From: Leptospira soteropolitanensis
Lineage (GTDB): Bacteria; Spirochaetota; Leptospiria; Leptospirales; Leptospiraceae
Assembly (NCBI RefSeq): GCF_026151655.1
Contig: NZ_JAMQPN010000003.1
Coordinates: 310,001-374,000, forward strand
DNA length: 64,000 bases
Direction of reading: 5' to 3'
Shown here: positions 27,345-36,550 of the stretch, in pieces
How positions within the stretch are numbered: position 1 is the stretch's first letter
Layout: each line of letters starts with the position of its first letter
Program-made: the position numbers and the translations under genes
The notes under the pieces: generated by a model
What the model was told of the DNA's origin: nothing
The model's database searches: none
Seen by the model: the letters and a program-made list of their open reading frames with translations, nothing else

Positions 27345-27878
27345 ATGTCCATTGTTAAATCAAAGATTCGTACCATTCCAGATTATCCAAAACCAGGAAT
27401 TCTTTTTCGCGATATTACTTCCCTTCTCATCGATCCAGAAGGTTTCCAACTCACGATTGGAATGTTTGTAGAACGATACCAAAATGCTAAATTGAATAAA
27501 ATCGCGGCCATTGATGCGAGGGGATTTATTCCCGGTGCCGCTCTAGCCTTCCAGCTTGGTGTAGGATTTGTTCCTATCCGTAAAAAAGGGAAATTGCCTG
27601 GGACAACGATTTCTGAATCATATGCTTTGGAATACGGAGTAGACCACGTAGAAATTCATACAGATGCAATTAGTCCTGGCGATAGAGTTTTAATTATGGA
27701 CGATTTGATCGCAACAGGCGGGACTTTAGAAGCATCCATCAAACTCATTCAAAACCTAAAAGGTGTGATACATGAATGTTCCACAATCATCAACTTGCCA
27801 GACTTAGGTGGAGCTAAACGAATTAAAGATACTTACGGGATTGACGTTTTTTCAATTTGTGAATTTGAAGGACACTGA
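27345..27878 (+). CDS. apt: Adenine phosphoribosyltransferase
   Basis: About 177 residues from ATG 27345, which matches the family N-terminus ([18 protein letters not shown]). The PRPP-binding motif [13 protein letters not shown] and the flexible-loop motif [10 protein letters not shown] are both present. It makes AMP from adenine and PRPP in purine salvage. An open extension upstream to 27309 runs into the htpX terminator and is not real. Confidence 0.96.
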   Translation: MSIVKSKIRTIPDYPKPGILFRDITSLLIDPEGFQLTIGMFVERYQNAKLNKIAAIDARGFIPGAALAFQLGVGFVPIRKKGKLPGTTISESYALEYGVDHVEIHTDAISPGDRVLIMDDLIATGGTLEASIKLIQNLKGVIHECSTIINLPDLGGAKRIKDTYGIDVFSICEFEGH

Positions 27879-27922
27879 TCCATAAAAGTAAACTAATAGA
27901 TTTTTAATAAAAAGAGTTTTGG

Positions 27923-29053
27923 TTAGGTTACAGACTTCCAGTCAGAACTCTTTGTTTTATCCACTCGGATACTTACCTCATTGCCGAGAAAATTCCATCG
28001 TACCACAAACAGTTTTTTTAAAATATGAATTCCCCTTCCCCCAGTGACTAACTTCCGATCCGATTCTGTAGGACTGGGAACAAGACGTGGATTAAATCCC
28101 TTACCACTATCAATCACATAAACGTCTATGTACTGACGCGATTCAAATACATGTACGGTAATAATATCGTCTTCCCGTTTGCCTCCGTGTTCTAAGGCAT
28201 TGTCTAAGGTTTCATCAACAAGAATCTGAAACCAAAAACTATCCATAATTTGGCGCCAATTCCTTTTGTCATACAAACCCCAAAGTTTCTCTTTGATGAG
28301 CCTTGAATGCGATCTTGTTGCAAGGATTTGATCTTCAAAAATTTTAGTGGATCTTTCGAAAAGAAAGGAAAACGGATGAGTCAAATAATTTTCTGTAAAA
28401 GAATAATGAAACAAAAAGACAACAAAACAAGAAAGGAACAATAAATTTAGGAAAAGAAAAAAATGTAAAAAATATTTAGTCGTTAATGGTATCCAGATTG
28501 GGAAAAAACAAAGAACTATAAAGAAAATACAGGTGAGAAAAGTAACAAAATAAATATACTCCATAAATTTTTGTATAGCAGGAAAGTTATACTGAAGTTT
28601 GGCAATGATTAGATATGCAAATGCTAAAAAAGCCAACACATAATAAGTGTTATAATAGTACTTCAATAAAATTAAACTAGCTTTTGGGTATACTTCGTTT
28701 AGAAGCCCCAAATCTATAAATAATAGCATAATCCCCATTCCTAAAACGAAGGAACAAATTACGACCAAACGAGAAAAATTGCGAAAGAATGTTGGGAATT
28801 GTAAGCCAAAATACAGTAGAATAAAAGATTCCAATACAAGATAGGTAGAAATCGAGTGGGGTTCGTTTAAGATTCGGTTTTCTAAGAACAAAGTGTCGCC
28901 AAGTATTGTCAAATCACCAAAACAGAAAAAAGCGGTAAGTATTGAAAAACTTGTTTTCATTCTTGTCCGAGGATTCTTTCTAAAAGAAACAATGCCGGCA
29001 ATTAGTGAAAAAAAGGCAGTAACTCCGAATATAATGGATTCAAACAAACTCAT
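27923..29053 (-). CDS. Membrane protein with C-terminal HATPase (RsbW-like) domain
   Basis: Protein of 376 residues. About seven N-terminal hydrophobic helices (up to about 225) are followed by a short linker and a HATPase_c domain (about 270-370). The N-box is VDETLDNALEHGG, the G1 box DSGKGFNP and the G2 box GGRGIHILKK. There is no phospho-accepting His domain. This matches membrane-bound serine-kinase/anti-sigma-type switches more than classic histidine kinases. Its ATG overlaps the ATG of the HtrA gene head to head (CATG at 29051-29054), so it may sense the envelope state handled by HtrA. Confidence 0.8.
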   Translation of the reverse strand: MSLFESIIFGVTAFFSLIAGIVSFRKNPRTRMKTSFSILTAFFCFGDLTILGDTLFLENRILNEPHSISTYLVLESFILLYFGLQFPTFFRNFSRLVVICSFVLGMGIMLLFIDLGLLNEVYPKASLILLKYYYNTYYVLAFLAFAYLIIAKLQYNFPAIQKFMEYIYFVTFLTCIFFIVLCFFPIWIPLTTKYFLHFFLFLNLLFLSCFVVFLFHYSFTENYLTHPFSFLFERSTKIFEDQILATRSHSRLIKEKLWGLYDKRNWRQIMDSFWFQILVDETLDNALEHGGKREDDIITVHVFESRQYIDVYVIDSGKGFNPRLVPSPTESDRKLVTGGRGIHILKKLFVVRWNFLGNEVSIRVDKTKSSDWKSVT

Positions 29054-30539
29054 GCAAAAACAGAAAAAAATTCTCCACTACCCGTCTCTCTTTGCGAGTA
29101 CTATTTTATTTTTTATCAGTTTATTCCTAAGCCCATTGCAAAGCGAAGAATCCAGACAATCTATTGACGAAATCAGGAAATCTGTAGTCCAAATCCGAGT
29201 GTTTTCACAAGCCAAAGACCCCTACTCCCCTTGGATGTCATCTGGGATTTCCGCATCGACCGGATCTGGTTTTTTAATTTCCAAAAACCGCATTCTTACC
29301 AATGCCCATGTTGTTTCCAATGCAAAATTTATGGAAGCTCAAAGAAACAACCAAACGGAATGGTTCGAATTAAAAGTCTTATTTATAGCGCATGATTGTG
29401 ATTTGGCGCTACTGGAAGTTCCCGATCCAGAATTTTATAATGATAGTAATTTCTTAGAGCTTGGAACTTTACCAGAACTTGCAAGTCCAGTAGACATCGT
29501 TGGTTACCCCATTGGTGGAAACAAAATATCTGTTAGCCGGGGAATTGTATCACGTATTGAACAATCAACCTATGCACATTCCCAAATTGATAGTCATTTG
29601 GTAGTACAGGTGGATGCTGCCATCAATCCAGGGAATTCGGGTGGTCCAGCCCTCCAAAACGGAAAGGTTGTCGGAGTTGCTTTCCAAGCATCCACCAAAG
29701 GAGAAAATATCGGCTACATTATTCCGACGGCAGTGATACACCATTTTCTAAAGGATATTGAAGATGGAATCTATCATGGTTATGTTGAGTTAGGGATCCA
29801 AACACAACCTTCATTTTCAGACTCTCATAGACAATTCTACGGAATCCCTAACGACGAGGAAGGAGTATTTGTCACAAAGGTATTAAACCAAGGATCTGCC
29901 GATGGGTATTTAAAACCTGGAGATTATTTAATAGCCATTGACGGACGTAAAATCGGCAGGAATGGAAATCTACTAGAATCAAATTCTATAGATTTTTTGG
30001 AAGTCGTGGATAATAAATTTGCGGGAGAAGAGATCCAATTTGATCTGATTCGCGATAAAAAAAAGATAAAGGTTAAATTTCCTGCCAAAAAAATGCCACA
30101 AATGGAAAACCAAAGAGCAAGATATGGAGTTAATTACGATTATCTTGTGTTTGGCGGTCTAGTATTTCAGACTGTGAATAGAGATTTACTAGAAACATGG
30201 AGTAAAAATGGACAAACCCAAGGAGGAAGTCTCCTTGTATATCGATTTTATGATGTTACCGCTCTTTCTAATGGACAAACAGAAGATGTTGTATTGTATC
30301 GAAAGTTACCACATCCAATCAATTCCAACTCCGATTTTTATTTGAATATGGTAGTAGAGTCTTTAAACGGGATTCAGGTTAAAAATCTAATTCACTTAAA
30401 AGAACTTGTGGAATCTTCTAAAGAAAAAACCTTACGAATCCAATTTTACGGGATCCAATTACCAATGATATTGGATCGCGAGGAAGCAATACGTGCTGAT
30501 CTTGAAATTAAAAAAATATACCACCTAACAGGAAACTGA
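29052..30539 (+). CDS. HtrA/DegP-like serine protease with one PDZ domain
   Basis: About 495 residues from ATG 29052; the open extension upstream is antisense to the divergent gene. The signal peptide spans about 10-31. The trypsin-like domain has H86 (TNAHVV), D117 (CDLALLEV) and S196 (NPGNSGGPA). A PDZ domain follows at about 250-350 (GVFVTKVLNQGSA), and a further divergent PDZ-like region ends at about 480. It should degrade or refold damaged envelope proteins. The next gene, 4 nt downstream, is a paralogue without the catalytic residues. Confidence 0.92.
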   Translation: MQKQKKILHYPSLFASTILFFISLFLSPLQSEESRQSIDEIRKSVVQIRVFSQAKDPYSPWMSSGISASTGSGFLISKNRILTNAHVVSNAKFMEAQRNNQTEWFELKVLFIAHDCDLALLEVPDPEFYNDSNFLELGTLPELASPVDIVGYPIGGNKISVSRGIVSRIEQSTYAHSQIDSHLVVQVDAAINPGNSGGPALQNGKVVGVAFQASTKGENIGYIIPTAVIHHFLKDIEDGIYHGYVELGIQTQPSFSDSHRQFYGIPNDEEGVFVTKVLNQGSADGYLKPGDYLIAIDGRKIGRNGNLLESNSIDFLEVVDNKFAGEEIQFDLIRDKKKIKVKFPAKKMPQMENQRARYGVNYDYLVFGGLVFQTVNRDLLETWSKNGQTQGGSLLVYRFYDVTALSNGQTEDVVLYRKLPHPINSNSDFYLNMVVESLNGIQVKNLIHLKELVESSKEKTLRIQFYGIQLPMILDREEAIRADLEIKKIYHLTGN

Positions 30540-30543
30540 TCCT

Positions 30544-32019
30544 ATGTTGTTTTTAAATCGAAAATCTACCTTTGCTTTTATACTTTTGCTTATTTTTACA
30601 GGATATTTACAAGGGAAAACAATTCCTGTTGCCCCAACCGATAACTCCATTCTCCAAGTAAAAATAACGGTTCAATATCCCCATTTCATTCAACCTTGGA
30701 GATTAAAAAATCCCGAGGTTCGCCAATCCACTGGGATTTATATCGGTGAGAATAGAGTTTTAATCCCCGCACAGGCGATTTATTTTTATACGAGTATTGA
30801 AATTAAAAAACCTGATTCTCTTAAAGTTTCTACTGCAGAACTAGAGCGACTTGATCCTGATCTTGGGCTTGCCATTTTAAAACTGAGTGAACCCAATGCT
30901 TCGAAAGATCTCAAAGCAGTTACATTCCCTAGTGAGATTTTTTTACCGGGGACTGGTCTTGTGATGGAAAGTAAAGACCAAAGAAGTTTGGAAGAGAAAA
31001 AGATAAGAATGATTCGTTTAGATATGGATTCTTATTCTAGCGGTTATATCGAACTTCCTTACATCGAAGTACAATCGGAAGACAAACTAGATGGCGTGGG
31101 CGAACTGATCGTAGACGCAACCGCAAGAATTCCTCAAGGTATTTTGTACCAATTCAAAGAAACTGGTACTGGCAAAGTGATTCCTTCTTTTTCAATAAAA
31201 CATTTTATCGAAGGTAAATCATTTCCATTCAAAGGTTTTCGTTTTAAACCGCTCATCGATAGTGCTACAAGAAATTATTATGGATTAAGAAAAGATGATC
31301 TTGGTGTTCTCATTGCTGAGGTTTACCCAGGATCTTCTGCTGAGGGGATTCTGCAATTAGAGGATATTTTACTCGAAGTCGCCAATTTTAAAATAGATCC
31401 TAAAGGATATTTTGATCACCCCAAGTTTGGTAAACTCAATCTATCTTATTTGTTCCATAATACAAATGATAACGAGTCTTTTTTTGGAAAAAAAATTAAA
31501 CTAAAAGTATTTAGAAACAAAAAGCCAATTTCATTCGAATTGGAATTAAAACCATTACAAGAATCTTCGATCCGCATTCCTTATGGAAATTCCAGATTTC
31601 AAACTCCCAAATATCTAATGTTAGCCGGGATTATTTTCCAAGAACTGTCAGAACAATACCTAACGGAACACGGAAATCAATGGAGAAATCGCGTCAGCAA
31701 AGAACTTCTTTATCTGAATGATTTTTACCGTATCAAAAGAAATAATAACGAGGGGAAAATTGTGTTTTTATCCCAAGTTTTGCCACTTTCAGGAAACAAA
31801 GCATACCATAGTGCGCATCAAATCATCTTAAAGACGATGAATGGGACACCAATCCAATCTTTGGATCAATTGCAAAACTTAGTAAAAGAGTCAAACTCAC
31901 CTTATATTCATTTTGTGATGAACGATGGCTTTGAAATGATTTTTAAAAAAGAAGAAATTCAAAAACTAAATGCAGAAGCAAAACAAAGTTTCCAAATCCA
32001 GAAGGATTCTAATTTTTAG
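30544..32019 (+). CDS. HtrA-like pseudoprotease with PDZ domain
   Basis: Protein of 491 residues with a signal peptide (about 8-24) and the same domain order as the preceding HtrA. The equivalent of TNAHVV reads IPAQAI, so His is replaced by Gln77. The Asp region is kept (DPDLGLAIL, D106). The GNSGGPA loop is gone and replaced by DGVGELIVDATAR, so no Ser nucleophile is visible. The PDZ domain remains (GVLIAEVYPGSSA). It probably acts as a scaffold, substrate-recognition or regulatory partner of the active enzyme; this is inference. The start lies 4 nt after the HtrA stop. Confidence 0.85.
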   Translation: MLFLNRKSTFAFILLLIFTGYLQGKTIPVAPTDNSILQVKITVQYPHFIQPWRLKNPEVRQSTGIYIGENRVLIPAQAIYFYTSIEIKKPDSLKVSTAELERLDPDLGLAILKLSEPNASKDLKAVTFPSEIFLPGTGLVMESKDQRSLEEKKIRMIRLDMDSYSSGYIELPYIEVQSEDKLDGVGELIVDATARIPQGILYQFKETGTGKVIPSFSIKHFIEGKSFPFKGFRFKPLIDSATRNYYGLRKDDLGVLIAEVYPGSSAEGILQLEDILLEVANFKIDPKGYFDHPKFGKLNLSYLFHNTNDNESFFGKKIKLKVFRNKKPISFELELKPLQESSIRIPYGNSRFQTPKYLMLAGIIFQELSEQYLTEHGNQWRNRVSKELLYLNDFYRIKRNNNEGKIVFLSQVLPLSGNKAYHSAHQIILKTMNGTPIQSLDQLQNLVKESNSPYIHFVMNDGFEMIFKKEEIQKLNAEAKQSFQIQKDSNF

Positions 32020-33230
32020 AATCCAACTTGGTAATGTAACTGCCTCGAAATTAGTAAAACTTTCACAAGAAACAGAACTAGAATCAAAAGAGTAAATAAG
32101 ATATATTCTTGTTTTCTGATGGTCTTATCTTCATTGAGTAATAACAATAAAATGGGTATTGATAAGGTAAACATTCTCGATACATTTTCATACACAGACC
32201 AAAAATGATAGTACCCTGCCGTTCCCACCATAAACATAATTAACGAAAATGAAATACGGAACTCCCAACCTTTTCGGATTTTCCCTGTAAATGGCAAAAA
32301 CAAACCTAAAAAGAATAATATGACTAACGGAAATCTTGATAATAAACGAGCGAGATCTTTCCAATGGGATCCACTTCCTACCAACCTCCAAATAGACTCC
32401 ATATAAGATATCAAACCTTCAAATGGCAAAATGAAATCAGTGAGTCTACCTGGTCTCCAATTGGGGAAACGATACGCTAAATATAAATGCCAACAAACGG
32501 GGATAATAAGAACAGATCCCACTACTAACATTCGTCTCCAATCTTTACGAAATAAAGCTGCTAGTCCCAAAGGAAATAATAAAAACAATGCAGGTTCCTT
32601 CGTTAAAATAGCCAAACTAGAAAGCACCACAAATGGGATATAATTCTCTTTTACATAATAGTAATATGCAATGATTAAGATAGAAACCATTACAGAATCA
32701 CTCACAAGTACATAATAACTTCCCAAAGCAAACGGACTTAAAAGATATAAAATGGCAAATGGTTTAGTTTCTTCATCCAAAAGTTTACGTAAGTAAAAAT
32801 AGGAAAGTAATATAAGAGAAATATTCCAGAAATACATACCAAAAATGGCAGATGTTTTTCCCAAAAGGCCAAAAAAAGCAACTAACAAAGGATAACCGAT
32901 TCTTGGCGCTCGGTAAGATTCATCAAAACCTTTTGGCCAATTCAAATTAAACTCAGAAAGAGGACGCGAAAAATAATAAAAAATCTGACCGTCATAACCG
33001 GCCCCCAAATCCCCTGGTTCTCCTTTGAATAAAATGGCTTTTTCAGGAGTTTCTTTCTGATTTTGTAAGGCAAACTCATATCCAAAATTCACCATAGAAC
33101 TCGGGTTCCATTCATATTTTTTCCAATAACCTAAAGTGGAAATTCCCCAAATCAGAAAAAAAGAAAATACCGTTAACCATTGTTTGGAATTTAAAAATAA
33201 AAAAATTGGGGATAAACGTTTCAAAATCAT
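32016..33230 (-). CDS. Polytopic membrane protein, GT-C-like glycosyltransferase candidate
   Basis: Protein of 404 residues with about 10-12 helices. After the first helix comes a lumenal loop with GDLGAGYDGQIFYYFSRPL and YRAPRIGYPLLV. This acidic Y-D-G-Q motif followed by R-x-x-YP is typical of polyprenyl-linked-sugar GT-C-like proteins common in spirochaetes. It lies at the 3' end of the glycan cluster (GT2, epimerase, nucleotidyltransferase). It overlaps the stop of the convergent pseudoprotease gene by 4 nt. Confidence 0.7.
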   Translation of the reverse strand: MILKRLSPIFLFLNSKQWLTVFSFFLIWGISTLGYWKKYEWNPSSMVNFGYEFALQNQKETPEKAILFKGEPGDLGAGYDGQIFYYFSRPLSEFNLNWPKGFDESYRAPRIGYPLLVAFFGLLGKTSAIFGMYFWNISLILLSYFYLRKLLDEETKPFAILYLLSPFALGSYYVLVSDSVMVSILIIAYYYYVKENYIPFVVLSSLAILTKEPALFLLFPLGLAALFRKDWRRMLVVGSVLIIPVCWHLYLAYRFPNWRPGRLTDFILPFEGLISYMESIWRLVGSGSHWKDLARLLSRFPLVILFFLGLFLPFTGKIRKGWEFRISFSLIMFMVGTAGYYHFWSVYENVSRMFTLSIPILLLLLNEDKTIRKQEYILFTLLILVLFLVKVLLISRQLHYQVGF

Positions 33231-33244
33231 AAATTAACTCCAAA

Positions 33245-34813
33245 TTAAGGATGAGATTGTGCCAACATAGGTTCTAAGGACTGTAAAAAAATCGAATTAT
33301 AAAAATGAGCACCTTCGTATGTTAAATGGTGTGGGTCAAAAAAGTATCTGACATCACGCACGGCCTCCGTATGGTCAATGAGTGTTTGACCCCTACTTTC
33401 TAAATGTTTTTTCAAATTTGTTTTCCAATCCTTTCTCCATTGCGAATCTTTATAAAACTGGAACTCAATTGGATTTTCTGGACTGAGGATCAATACAAAT
33501 GGAATCCTGCTTTGATAAAAATAATCGGAGATTTGCAGAATGCGATTGAATTCCAACCAAGGTTCAAAAGTCACTGAATTAACGTTTTTTTTGGCTTCGC
33601 GGACAAAATGTAAGCGCCAAAGTTCATTTCTCGAACCCGAATCTCTTATCATACGTTCATAATAATCTTCCGTAAAGTCTTCGGTTGTCATTGTCACCAA
33701 ACGAGTGTCATCCCAATAACTTCCACGAGAATAAGAACGGTTGTTTACATCCGAAGTTTTACAAAAAAAATGAGACAGGCGAATGCCCACCGATTCATCT
33801 TTTCCATATCGAATGAGATTTACTTCCTTTGCAGTAGATAATTCTGATAACACTTGGATTTTAACTACAGACCAATCCAGAGAATGATCGATCAAATCAG
33901 TCCAAACTAAATCATTCCATCCTGATCGATCAAAAGTTTTTTCCAATTCTAAAATATGTTGTTTGCGAGTTAGAGAATCGTTATCTAAGTAAAAGCTAAA
34001 TTTTAATTTAGTTTTTGGCTTTTGAGTGAAAATAGATTCTTTGGTTTTTTTTTCTGAACAAACTAGTGTTGCTGACTGTTTAGTCCATCCCTTTGACCAA
34101 ATTCCTTCCCTAGGTTTTTCCCCTTGGTAGAGATGATACTTCCTTCCACTTCGGAAATGATTATCAATATAAACTTCAATAGGATCCCAGAAAAAAACTC
34201 TAAATCTACTGACATAAAATAGTGATTTCGTTGCGAGTTTGGAAATTGTTTTTCTAGGTAATTCTTTCCAATGATCTTTTAAATAGGCAGTAGGATAAAT
34301 TGTTTTTGCCGGATAACGATCACCAAATTCTCGAACCCATTTTGACTCATCAAATAAAAATTTACCGTCTTTCGGTTCTAAATATTCCCACTGCAAGTCG
34401 GCAAAATTATGCAAATAAACAACTAAGTCCGGATGAGAATTTAATAAATTTTCTTTATAATAATAAAGATCCGTTGGTGCCATTGCTACATGAGAAAAAA
34501 AAGAAAACTTTGTTTTAGAATTTTCTTTTTGATTTAGCTCATCAGGCAAAACAGAATACAAAGCAACCGAGCTTCCCGTAATGATAGTTCTGTGTTTTTC
34601 CTTCGTAGATTGTAATTCTTTTGTTTTATGTATGAAATTATACCAAGGAGAGGAATCCCATTCCGTCTCATTGGGGAACAAAAAAAATATTTCAAAAAAG
34701 AAAACACTATCTAAAAGAAATGTTCCACCTAACAAACTACAGGCAACAAGTAAAACTTTCCATTTCAAACCGAAATGGGATTTGTTTACGGGTATTGTGG
34801 GATCAGTTTCCAT
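33245..34813 (-). CDS. SGNH-hydrolase-like envelope protein
   Basis: Protein of 522 residues with one N-terminal transmembrane anchor (about 17-42) and a long extracytoplasmic part. TIITGSSVALYSVLPDEL (about 77) resembles the GxS block of SGNH/AlgX-type acyltransferases and DUF1574 proteins. DPHHLTYEGAHFYNSIF near the C-terminus gives the D-x-x-H block. The middle (about 230-360) is an inserted beta-rich region. It could acylate or deacylate the surface glycan made by the neighbouring genes. The start overlaps the upstream GT2 gene by 28 nt. Confidence 0.6.
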   Translation of the reverse strand: METDPTIPVNKSHFGLKWKVLLVACSLLGGTFLLDSVFFFEIFFLFPNETEWDSSPWYNFIHKTKELQSTKEKHRTIITGSSVALYSVLPDELNQKENSKTKFSFFSHVAMAPTDLYYYKENLLNSHPDLVVYLHNFADLQWEYLEPKDGKFLFDESKWVREFGDRYPAKTIYPTAYLKDHWKELPRKTISKLATKSLFYVSRFRVFFWDPIEVYIDNHFRSGRKYHLYQGEKPREGIWSKGWTKQSATLVCSEKKTKESIFTQKPKTKLKFSFYLDNDSLTRKQHILELEKTFDRSGWNDLVWTDLIDHSLDWSVVKIQVLSELSTAKEVNLIRYGKDESVGIRLSHFFCKTSDVNNRSYSRGSYWDDTRLVTMTTEDFTEDYYERMIRDSGSRNELWRLHFVREAKKNVNSVTFEPWLEFNRILQISDYFYQSRIPFVLILSPENPIEFQFYKDSQWRKDWKTNLKKHLESRGQTLIDHTEAVRDVRYFFDPHHLTYEGAHFYNSIFLQSLEPMLAQSHP

Positions 34814-35508
34814 TTTCGTAACAAAAGTTTTTTTGCAAATTGGATGGCAAGTTTCAATACCTTACGGTTAAAACTACTATTAGAAAAAATATATCGTATT
34901 GGCAGTTCTTTTATTGATCCGTCATTATTCGCTACAATAGAGAGTGCTTCCATATGAAAATCAAACGCCACAGACTCTAATGGATAAGCTGCGATTTTTT
35001 GAAACATAGGTTTGGAATACCTTCTGTAGCCGCTTGTACAATCTCGCAAATTCGCTCCGAAAAGATTGAAGATTCCTTTGGATAAACAATAATTCATTAC
35101 CTTGGCAGCAAACCAGGAAATAAACTTTCGATACAAAGGGACATTTACAGTCGAAGTCCTGGAACCAATGACTAAGTCACATTCAGGAAAGGATTGAAAT
35201 TCTTTCAAATAACCAGCATCATGCGAAAGACCGGCATCCATTGTAATTACCCAATCGTAGCCTTTTTCCACAGCATATTTCATGCCGTCTTGAATTCCTC
35301 TTGGAATATGAGTATTTTTTTCATGACGGATCACATGAAGCCTTTGGCCAAACTCTTTCTGGAGATTGGCCAAAATGACAGGAGTAGCATCTTTACTAGC
35401 ATCATCAGTGACAGAAACATCTGCATAAACAATCGCACCCCGTACCACCTCTTCTATCGTTGCGGCTTCATTGTATGCAGGGATGACAACCAGTGTGTTA
35501 TTGGACAT
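34786..35508 (-). CDS. Family 2 glycosyltransferase (polyprenyl-phosphate type)
   Basis: About 240 residues from ATG 35508, one base after the stop of the epimerase gene. It has the GT2 motifs LVVIPAYNEA, TDDASKD and ITMDAGLSHD (the DxD/DxSxxH region), then IGSR and LRDCTSGYRRY, which resemble dolichyl-phosphate-mannose-synthase-like enzymes. A short basic C-terminus follows, with no membrane helix, so it probably acts on the inner leaflet. Upstream open sequence to 35652 lies inside the epimerase gene and is not used. Confidence 0.9.
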   Translation of the reverse strand: MSNNTLVVIPAYNEAATIEEVVRGAIVYADVSVTDDASKDATPVILANLQKEFGQRLHVIRHEKNTHIPRGIQDGMKYAVEKGYDWVITMDAGLSHDAGYLKEFQSFPECDLVIGSRTSTVNVPLYRKFISWFAAKVMNYCLSKGIFNLFGANLRDCTSGYRRYSKPMFQKIAAYPLESVAFDFHMEALSIVANNDGSIKELPIRYIFSNSSFNRKVLKLAIQFAKKLLLRKWKLIPQYP

Positions 35509-35509
35509 T

Positions 35510-36550
35510 CTATTTCCCAGAGATGTTGAATACTTCTTTGTTTGCTTCAATCCATTTGAGAAGGCGAGTGACCCCTTCTTTTGGAAGAATCTTAGGATTG
35601 AATCCGAATTTTTTTGCTTCTGTGATATCGCAAATAAAATAACGCATGTCACCTGGTCTTTCTACTTCAAAAAGGATCTCTTGTTTTTTACCGAGAATTT
35701 CACCAATGAGGCTAATACAGTCCAATAGTGATATTTTGTGAGGGCTTGCACCACCAATATTATAAACACCAGGGATTGGATTTTTAAAAAATTCTAAATA
35801 GGATTTAGCACCATCTTCAGCGTGTAAAATATCTCGCGTTTGTTTCCCCGTTCCAAAAATACGAAGTGGTAGCCCAAATACAGAACGAATCGCAAAATTT
35901 GCTACCCAACCGTGATCTTCTCCACCGAACTGACGTTCGCCGTAAATACCTGTAAACCGGAAACTCGCAGCTTTTACACCGTACATATCAGTATAAGAAC
36001 GTACATAGTGTTCAGCACTCATTTTCGAAGCATGGAGAGGGGAAATTTGACCGACCATCGTTGGTTGGGTCACAGGAATTTCTACTGGGTTTCTTTCGTA
36101 TGAAGTTTTTCCTTCCGTCAAACTATCATTAATTGAGTTTCCATAAACATGAATCGAAGAAGTATTTACAACAGGAATTTTGTGTTTCCGTGCTGCTTCC
36201 ATTACATTAAAAGTTCCAATTACATTGGTTGAAAAATCAAGTTCTGGATCTTCCCAAGAAATGGTCATAGCGGGTTGCGCAGCAGTATGAATGATATAAT
36301 CACAATCAGTAGAACGATCCATCAAATGTTCTAAATTTCGAATGTCACCTTTTACCATTGTGACACCGATTGACTTTAGATAATTCCAATTATAATCCCG
36401 AGTGGCGTCTGTTCCATAACCAGTTCGTTTTAATTCATACTTTGTCATGTTGTCAAAACTAACAACATCCCAACCTTCTTTACGAAATAATTCACAAACA
36501 TGGGATCCTAAAAATCCACAGCCGCCTGTTACCAATACTTTATTCGCCAT
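35510..36550 (-). CDS. NAD-dependent epimerase/dehydratase-like protein lacking the catalytic Tyr
   Basis: Extended SDR of 346 residues. It has the cofactor motif TGGCGFLGSH, then IHTAAQP, TSSIHVYG and the substrate segment YGERQFGGEDHGW, which is close to CDP-paratose 2-epimerase/tyvelose-type enzymes. The YxxxK motif is changed: the sequence reads SPLHASK, so Leu172 stands where the catalytic Tyr should be, while K176 is kept. It may be a non-canonical enzyme. It overlaps the upstream bifunctional gene by 11 nt. Confidence 0.88.
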   Translation of the reverse strand: MANKVLVTGGCGFLGSHVCELFRKEGWDVVSFDNMTKYELKRTGYGTDATRDYNWNYLKSIGVTMVKGDIRNLEHLMDRSTDCDYIIHTAAQPAMTISWEDPELDFSTNVIGTFNVMEAARKHKIPVVNTSSIHVYGNSINDSLTEGKTSYERNPVEIPVTQPTMVGQISPLHASKMSAEHYVRSYTDMYGVKAASFRFTGIYGERQFGGEDHGWVANFAIRSVFGLPLRIFGTGKQTRDILHAEDGAKSYLEFFKNPIPGVYNIGGASPHKISLLDCISLIGEILGKKQEILFEVERPGDMRYFICDITEAKKFGFNPKILPKEGVTRLLKWIEANKEVFNISGK

